Part shown: positions 27,001 to 36,000 of the stretch, piece by piece | Numbering within the stretch: position 1 is the stretch's first letter | Layout: each line of letters opens with the position of its first letter | Origin: Pagrus major | Lineage: Eukaryota; Chordata; Actinopteri; Spariformes; Sparidae | Assembly (NCBI RefSeq): GCF_040436345.1 | Contig: NC_133224.1 | Span: forward strand, 13,167,703 to 13,231,702 | Length of the DNA: 64,000 nt | Direction of reading: 5' to 3' | Made by a program: the position numbers and the translations under genes | The notes under the pieces: generated by a model | Databases searched by the model: none | Seen by the model: the letters and a program-made list of their open reading frames with translations, nothing else | What the model was told of the DNA's origin: nothing

Positions 27001-30000
27001 CTGATATATTTCGATGTAAATGTTGTCTGATTATACAATATATGAAGTAAGCAAAAACAATATCTTAAGATCTGTACAACAGGAAACAGTTGTATCAGTT
27101 AGTAGAAATACAAAGTACTGCAGTGGAGTTATAACGACTTTTTTGTTTTCTCTGCCTCTTCACCTCTTGCCTTTCCAAAAAACTGCACTGGAAGAAAAGC
27201 ACTCTCGTACTGTTGTGTGTCATCAAGCCATCCATCAAATTTTCCATTCTTGTTTTATGGCACACAATATAAAAATTCCGTAGCGGCTGAATGAATGTAC
27301 ATAATGATTTATTGATGTCTAATAGCACATACAGTGTCTGTTTTCTTGGCTTTCTGTACTTCTTACTGTTACATGGTTTTAAGGGTTTAGCTGGTTCTAG
27401 TACTGTAAGTTCTGACTGACATCCAGTAATGATCTTTTTGAGTATTCTTTCAACCAGACTTTTTCCTTCTTTCCTTCCTCTGTTCTGCTCATTTATCCAC
27501 TCTCCCTCCACCATTGATTCATTCACTCTGGTTTTTGAATACAAAATAAATCAAAGTACATTTGTTTTACGATCTCCAGATGTATCTAATAGCTCTACCA
27601 CTTCTTGTCACCAAATGGCAGATGCATCTACACTTCTTTTAAGGTTCTGGAACTGTTTCCAACTCAATGTCATACATACAGTGGGGCCTCGACCTTGTTC
27701 TGAGCAAAGACTGGGTCACACCAGCTCTTTAAATGGCAAATTTAGCAGTGAATTATGTTCATTTCATTAGAATTGCTGTGATTAGTGGATTCCAACTGGG
27801 GTTAAGTAAATTTGCTAACTATTCTCATGTCAAGTTCAATTTTGCACCTAGCATGTCGCATTGACCATGTTGATGTTTGAGGGGATGGTGAGCAGGATAA
27901 TCCAAAATGGAGGAAGCTATCGTAGTTTATCAGCTGTGTGTCCCCCTTCACTTTTATTTAAAACCTCCTTTTTTTAGTTGTATATACTGTTCCACAAAAA
28001 AAAAAAAAAAATGGTTTGCAGACATTTATGAGACAGGAGTCAATTTTACAAATATGTTTAAATAAACTTTGAACCTATTTTCCGGTTAGCTGCCAAGCAC
28101 AGCTAACAAGTTTGCTAACCGATTGCAGCAAGCTTGTTTGCTTAGAGAGCTTTTTTTCCCATCTTCAGTAATTTTTATTGAATGAAATCGTGTATAATGG
28201 TGAACAATACCAGGGTGGAGTTCACAGATCAGTTCAGAATCTCTGGGTTAGCTTGCTAGATTAATCCTGCTGTACCACTCTCTGGTGTGACCAGGCTTTA
28301 AGGATGTAGTTAAAAAACTCCAATGGTTTGTTCTGTTACTAGTTCATTCATATTTTCATTTCAAGGAAGGAATGATGAAAAAAAAACTGGCATAGTCCTG
28401 CTTTAAGGTCCCTTGCTCACTGTTTAAGTTTAACAAATGAGCTTTCATGTAAAAATCAAATGTCCTATGTGTTTGTCTCTTGGTCTCCTCAGCTTTACCT
28501 TCTGTTTAGGACAGCTGACTGACACTAAGTGTTTCTGTGTCTCTGTTTTTTGCAGATTCCTTACAAGCCCAGCTGATAAATATGGGTGTGATTCCCACTC
28601 TGGTGAAGCTGCTAGGTATCCATTCCCACAACACAGCCCTGACAGAAATGTGTCTAATTGCCTTTGGGAATTTGGCTGAGCTTGGTAAGTAAATATACCT
28701 GTTCAGTCAAGCTGACAAACCTTCCAACCGTTCCAACATGGTAGACTGCATCATCGACATCCTACCTGGATCTCTTAAACTTGATGTACCATCATTTACC
28801 GTCATTTTTGTCACTTTGCTTTACAATACTTATACGAACATAGGCACACAATACACTACAGGGAGTGTAGTAAAAATGACAAAGCAATTTAGATAAGTTG
28901 CGGAAGAATTTGAACTATATAAATTCACAATGAGGGTCAAATTAAGTGCACAGTGACCAGACATGTTGATTACATGATCAACATCTAACAACATCAGATT
29001 ATGGTATTATGGTTAGCTAGTGTTAATTCAGCACACCTGAATAAACTTAACATTCAAAAACTAGACTTCACTTCGGTCTTCGGTCAGAATCTGTTGTCAT
29101 AGAAAAATATTAATATAAAAAAGCATGTTGCATGTTTCCTGCATCAGTTAACAGACCTGCTGAGTAAATAACATGTTTTTGAGAACAAACAACAACATCA
29201 GTCAGTAGCCCTTTTCTCACAGAGATTCCGCAATATCACCGCAACGAAGGCTCGCCTTTATGCCGCCTTTGTTTGTTCACACTGAACCACACAGCGCCGG
29301 CTTAAAGCTGCTCCAGTGTCATTTCATACAGCACGCCGGTGTGGAACCACAAGACGCGTTGACGGTACACACCATAGTGTTGAGATCTCTGTGTTTTTTT
29401 TAAAATGTTTTTCCACCAGCAAGTCTAAACATGTATCCGCCAACTTTAATCGACTATATAATCATACGGATGCTGTTGTAAAGTGCTGTGATTGAGATCC
29501 TGACACATTGAGATCAACATGCATCGTGGAAAGCGAATGCTGTAATGTTGCTTTGTGGGTTGAAGTGTGGGACATTTCTCTTTTATTTGATGAGTGAAGG
29601 ATCTGTTTAGTTGTCAGACTGTGAACACCATCAGACTGATACACTCCTGTCACGCACTGCCGGCTTACCCTTTCACTCAGACGTCATCTCTCCTCTGCTA
29701 CGGCTCTGTTACTACCTCTGCTGGTGGATCAGAGTTGGAACGAAACTCCCCCCCCCCCTCCACCTCTGTAACTTTCACACGGAGGGCGAGGCGGAGTATC
29801 GGCGCAAGATTCCTGCCTTGAAAAGGCAGTGTGAAAGGGGCTAGGGCAGAGGCACAAGTTCTGACTGTAAAAGCAGATTTCAGTTAATCTTTCAAATTAA
29901 ACATGATTCATAATTCCTCCTGCAGGGACTAGAAATGCTTTGACACATGATGAAAATGTAATCATTATCTTAATGGACTGCACAAAAGATGTCCATGTAG

Positions 30001-33000
30001 AAGAGAGGAATTCTTCTCCTTCATGACATGCCTGTGATATTCCTCTGGTATTTTCAGAGTCCAGCAAAGAGCAGTTTGCCTCCACCAACATCGCTGAGGA
30101 GCTGGTTCGTCTTTTCCAGAAGCAGACAGAGCACGAGAAGAAGGAGATGATCTTTGAGGTTCTGGCTCCACTTGCAGAAAATGGTATTTTTATTTTTTTT
30201 TATTATTATTTTTTAATCATTATTAAGTTCTGCAAAATGCCTTGTCTTCTGTATGGGAAGTCCAAAGATTCAAATCACCAAATAGTGAGAGACTGCGGTG
30301 TTCTCTCCTGCCTTTAGATGAAGATCTGATGTCCACCTACTCTGTAGTAAATTATCCTCCAAGTGTGAGTCATGCGTTCCAGGCTAGCTGCTAACTGCAC
30401 AGTCATGGCAGACGGCTCCTGCATTCGCTCAGCTGCTCTTTATCAAACATGTCAGTGTGTGTCTGTGTGTGTGCGTGCTTGTGTGTCTGTGTGTCTGTGC
30501 GTGTGTGTTTCAACAGCAGAGAGCATCTTAATGCCTGTTGTTATGATCATTCCAGGCACACTGGGTGCTCCCACATTGTCAGTCTCCAGGACAACGTCCT
30601 ACTTAAGTCTACTCTAGAGAATCCTTGTTCTGTATCCACTAGAGGTCGACCGGTTGGATTGCTTAATCTATGTAGATGGTTCATTTTACAAACCAGCAGT
30701 TTTGGCCGAACTTGGCCCCTGAAAGTGGCTAACGACTGGACAGACTCGACCTGTCAGGCATGGATGTACATCATCAGTTTATGTGACGATGGTAACAGTT
30801 TAGTGATTTACAGCACATAACATATAAACCCTAACAATCGAATGTTGTATAATGAAACATTCTATTATTAATGTTTATGTGCTGCTGTTATGCCGGGCTG
30901 TGACGAGTACCATGTGCGCTAAGCATATCACATGATGAATATCATATGCAGCACTGCATTGCAGCAGCAGTGTGTTTCACATCTAACTGCTCACTGTGGT
31001 TCTGTCTCATCCTCCTGCCAGATGTGATAAAGCTGCAGCTGGTGGAGGCGGGCTTGGTGGAGTGTCTCCTGGAGGTGGTGGCTCAGACTGTAGATGGAGA
31101 GAGGGAGGAGGACATCGCCCAGCTCAAGACTGCCTCTGACCTCATGGTTCTCCTGCTGCTTGGAGGTAAACACCTCAGGGCTTGTCCAGTACGTGGGGCC
31201 AATGTTTAATGCCTGATAACACCATTTCTACCACAATCCTCACAGGATCAACATGTTCTGTTGGACAACATTTAACAGTCTTTTCTTCTACAAGAAGATG
31301 TGGATTAGGTTTCAAAAACACATATTAATCCAGTTCCAGGGCATACTGTATGAACAGGCACCCATTTTCAAACTTAAAAAGAAATGTTGTGTAACAGTAA
31401 TTAAAAATTCATACTTTGTTCAAACTGTCAAACTGTAGCAGCACAGATCCAAATGGTCATCAGTAGAGAAGATTATCCCCAAACTGACTTCATTTATGGC
31501 CAGAAAATATAACCCACACACATACTGTGTGTGACTATAAATATAAGAGCACACAGTCTTCTGTCCAGCGCTGCGGTTGAGTATTAATAATTCAGCCTTT
31601 ATGCAAATATATTTTTGCAGCGGAATAGACTTGAACGTGGTGTGTTATAAATATACACTAAGTGGAGTCAGTGCAGCCAGTCTTACAGATGTTCATCTTG
31701 ATTCTTGTATGTTAAAACAACATGACGACGTGATTAAGCAATGATTTGTCAGCATGTTCCATTAGTGCTCGACAAGTCCACTTAAAGACGGTCGACAGTA
31801 ATCTGTCTGCTCTCATCATATGCAGGCACTGACTGTAGTGTGCTGTTAAAACCATCATCTAATGCAAGATTGAGATTACATGATATTTTTCTCTTTTGTG
31901 AGTCTGTCAGATCACCTGACAATGCTGGACTACAAACAATCTGGGGCTGCAACCCAAGATTATTTTCATTAGAGATGTCCTGAAACCATTTATTCCTTCC
32001 TGATACCAATTCTGATACCTGGGCTTTGGGTATCGGCCGATTCTGAGTACCAATCCGATACCAGTGCGTGTTTAAAAAAACAGCTGTATATACTACTAAC
32101 CCTGTATGGATGTGATATGATTGCTGTCATTGTTGTATGGTCTTGCAGAGAATGACTGCCATACAACATTCTTTTATTATCTTGGCCAAAAATGACCAGC
32201 CCAATGGTTTAGGGTTCTATCGGGCTGAGACAGGTAGAGACCGTCCGCTGCAACCAGGACTGCACAGATTTACACATTGGGGAGACAAAACCACCCCTCC
32301 ATAAACGAATGGCACAACACAGGAGGGCCAACTCCTCAGGTCAAGACTCTGCTGTCCACTTACATCTGAAGGAGACAAATCATTCCTTTGAGGACAACAA
32401 TGTAAACATCTTGTCCAGAGAAGACAGCTGGTTTGAAAGAGGAGTAAAAGAATCCATCTATGTCAAACTGGAATGACAGTCTTTGAACAGAGGAGGTGGC
32501 CTACGACATTACTTATCACCCACCTACAATGCAGTACTGAGGTCTCTCCCCAGACAGCTTAACAACCATTCACACCTGGGCTCACCTAGCCCAAGCAACC
32601 CACATGAAGGCCAGTTTGGTCAACGACCCACAAGCGGCCCTAACAACTCTGAAACTCAGAGCTCACACGTGTCCTTAACGACTCTGTAAGGACACTCCCA
32701 CACAGAGTTTAAAAGCCTGCAGCTCCCCTCCAGTTAGTTAGAACTGAAGAAGCCTCTTGGATGAGAGGTGAAACGTCTTCAAGAAACTGAAACACGTCCA
32801 GTTGCCTACGATACAGCACTTAGATTTACCATGACCTGGATGACTGAGAACCTTCATCAACACTATATTTAATACAATAATTAAGATATGTCAAGTCAGA
32901 CTTAAGTCTTCAAGACATTTCAAAATTGACAAAAAGATCACAAAATGAATTGTGGATCGTGGATGCAGGTAAATGGTTTATAATGTTTTTTGGCCAGATG

Positions 33001-36000
33001 GCACACCCTGTGTATCTGTGAAGTTATTCATCAAGGCTTACTGACTGCTGTCAGTGACATACTGAGTAGCATTGTCCAGTAACCTGCCTCTCCTCTGTTG
33101 TGTAGATGAGTCCATGCAGAAGCTGTTTGAGGGAGGAAAGGGCAGCGTTTTCCAGAGGGTCTTGTCCTGGATTCCATCCCATAACCATCAGCTGCAGCTC
33201 GCTGGGGCTTTGGCCATTGCTAATTTTGCTCGCAACGGTAAGTTTTACTACACATTGTAGTGAGATGAGCTCCCAGGGGAAAGTTACCAACCAATCCGTT
33301 TATTGCCCCTGCTTGTAAAGCGGGACATCGCAGCAGCAAATAACAATAGTGTACAACAAATAAAAAATATAGCCACTGACGGCTATTCAAGCTGTTTTAT
33401 GCTCTAGACACCCAATCGGCCGAAATTAAAGCCAAAAGCGGCAATAAATGGGTTTCAAATGTTCATGTTAATGTTTCAAATTTTGTGATGGTGTAACCAA
33501 TTTATTGTTTATTAGGTGATAGGCCATGCCCTCTTGCACGAATCAATATGGTATTGCAGATTTTGGTTAATAATCACAACCAGAGTATGCAAACCAAACT
33601 AAGTGGCGCAGATTTTGAGATATGCGATTTTGGTATTTGTGGCACCCCCTATGGGTTGTGCTAGAAATGCTTTTGTTGACCTATTCCCATCCACAGCATG
33701 AACATATGTATCCAGTTTGATGATGATAGGACCAATGGTTCATGAGTTATGGCCAATTTATTCTAAGCCACACCTTTTGTGAAGGTACTTTGATTGATAG
33801 ATATTGATGATCTTACTCATTTGTAGTTGAATTGTGTATCTTTGTCCCACAATGCTGTATACCAAATTTGGTGTCAATTGAGTCAAATTTGAAAAAGTAG
33901 ATGTCACTTTAGTGATTTTCAGTTAATGCTAATTAGCACAAATCCAATATGGTGGACCTATATGCTCCAAGAGGATTTTTTGTAGAGTTCTATCACCTGG
34001 ACCGGTGTGTCAAATGTTAAGTCACTTGGACTTACTGTGTGTCTTTGGCAAATGAGTAGTCCTTCAGGCTTGAACCCTAATAACAATACACTTTTTTAAT
34101 CTAATTTATGTCTCAGCTGAGAGAGAGGTGTGTAGTGACAAAAATAAAGTGGTCCACAGCGTTTGGATGTACAGTAGATGTTGGATAACTAAACCTCACA
34201 GAAGTATTTGTAAAAGTGATGACTAACTGATAACATCACTACTATTGATCGAATATATGACAGGATTCATTACAGGGTCATTGAAGTGTAAGACCTAACT
34301 CAACATCATACTGTCTCCTTCTCTTGTATTTATTTCTGTGTAGATGGGAATTGCATCCACATGGTGGACACTGGTATAGTGCAGAAGCTTCTGGAGCTGC
34401 TGGACCGGCACGTTGAGGAGGGCAACGTCACTGTTCAACATGCCGCACTGAGCGCCCTGCGGAACCTGGCCATACCTGGTGAGCTGCTACATCAGTCAAA
34501 CCTACAGGCTGGCCACACTGGCTGCTTGTGTAGTGTGTGACGGCTGCAAGAGCCGCTGCTGCTCACTCGTGTTTGTTTGTGTTCATTCAGGCAGCGTTGC
34601 TGCTGCAGCACAGCTCCTGCCTGCCCTATCTGTTTACATGGAGTTTGACTTTGATAATTAACTGTAAATATGATGACGTGATTTTCCTTTACCCCCGTTG
34701 AAAGATTGAGAAAGTGGGAGGGAGAGAAAGGAAAAAGAGAGTACACAGGAAGAAAAACTGCCCATCACCTGTTGTGTGTATTCTCTTCATGTCTGTGACA
34801 TACAGATACAGACATTAAAGCTGCAGTGAAACGCTGGTATGATGTGGATATGAATGTCTATCTGTAAATATCGATCATTTCTAGTCTAAGTCGGCAATTG
34901 TTGTCACATATACCGTACATTATTGACAGTACATGAGGAGAACATGCTCTTCCAGTGTTTGAAAGGAACTTTTCTCTTAGGAGCACATTGCACATACACT
35001 CAGATTTTTAGGTACACTGAGCTAAAACTAGTTTGGTCTAAATCCTAACCTTAGTAAGGTCCTCATTTTCAGTTTAGGTTGAAACTGTTGTAGAGAGGGT
35101 GTTTTCTATTAATTTGTCCATCCCATTCATATCATTAAGGTTCAGGTAAGTATATTAGACAAAATAACAGCAACACCTCGCTGTACTACTGTAATTGACT
35201 GCATTAGTTTTAGCTAGCTGTACCTAATAAACTGGCAACTGAGTCCATATTTTAAATTGTTTTCCCTTTATTCTTAAAGGCACACTGTGCAGAATAGAAA
35301 GCCAAAGTCACGCCCCCTCTGGTGGACACCATGGGACCTTTTTTCAGAAAAAATATGTATGGTAGTAAATGAGGAGAGACAAATACATTATTTACTTTAT
35401 TAACAACAAACTGGAAAATAATCTTTTGAATTGACAAACATCTTATGTGTAGTTCATGGCATAATTCAGACAGGATCAAAAAAGTGTTCTCTCCTAATTG
35501 ACTGCTGTACAAGTTTTTTTCTATGAGGTCCACCGGGAAGGGTGTGTCTTTGGGACTCTATTCGTTGGTTCCTGTTTGTAAACACACCATACAGAGTTGG
35601 CCTCTGCTCGCCTGCTCTGTGGGTGAAAGAGAGAGAGAGCAGTGGTGGTAGAGTGAGCTAGAGAGTGAATGAAGAAAGTGGGCTGCATTAGTGTGAACAA
35701 ATCAGTGAATCAGAGAAATAAGACTTCATTTTGTAATCTGATCATGGTGGTTATGTTGTAAAGCACAAATAATCAGTCCACGTTGCAGCACAGCCCCATT
35801 TTGTTTGAACTCAGCTGAGGCACATATTTTGTCCTTTCGGCAGTACTATTGAAGAATCACCGCTAACAAAGTGGCTCTGCTAATTCAGTTACATACTTTT
35901 CACTTCCTATTACTTCTTTACAATAAAAGCCACCGATGATTTATAATTTAAAGTTTTTATTAAGAAGCACACACTTGTTTGAGGTGGAGACGGGTGCTTG

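Noticed and set aside
27095-27544. 149-codon open frame on the minus strand in rap1gds1 intron 5
   Set aside because: Low-complexity basic composition, no domain and no signs of a gene or pseudogene.
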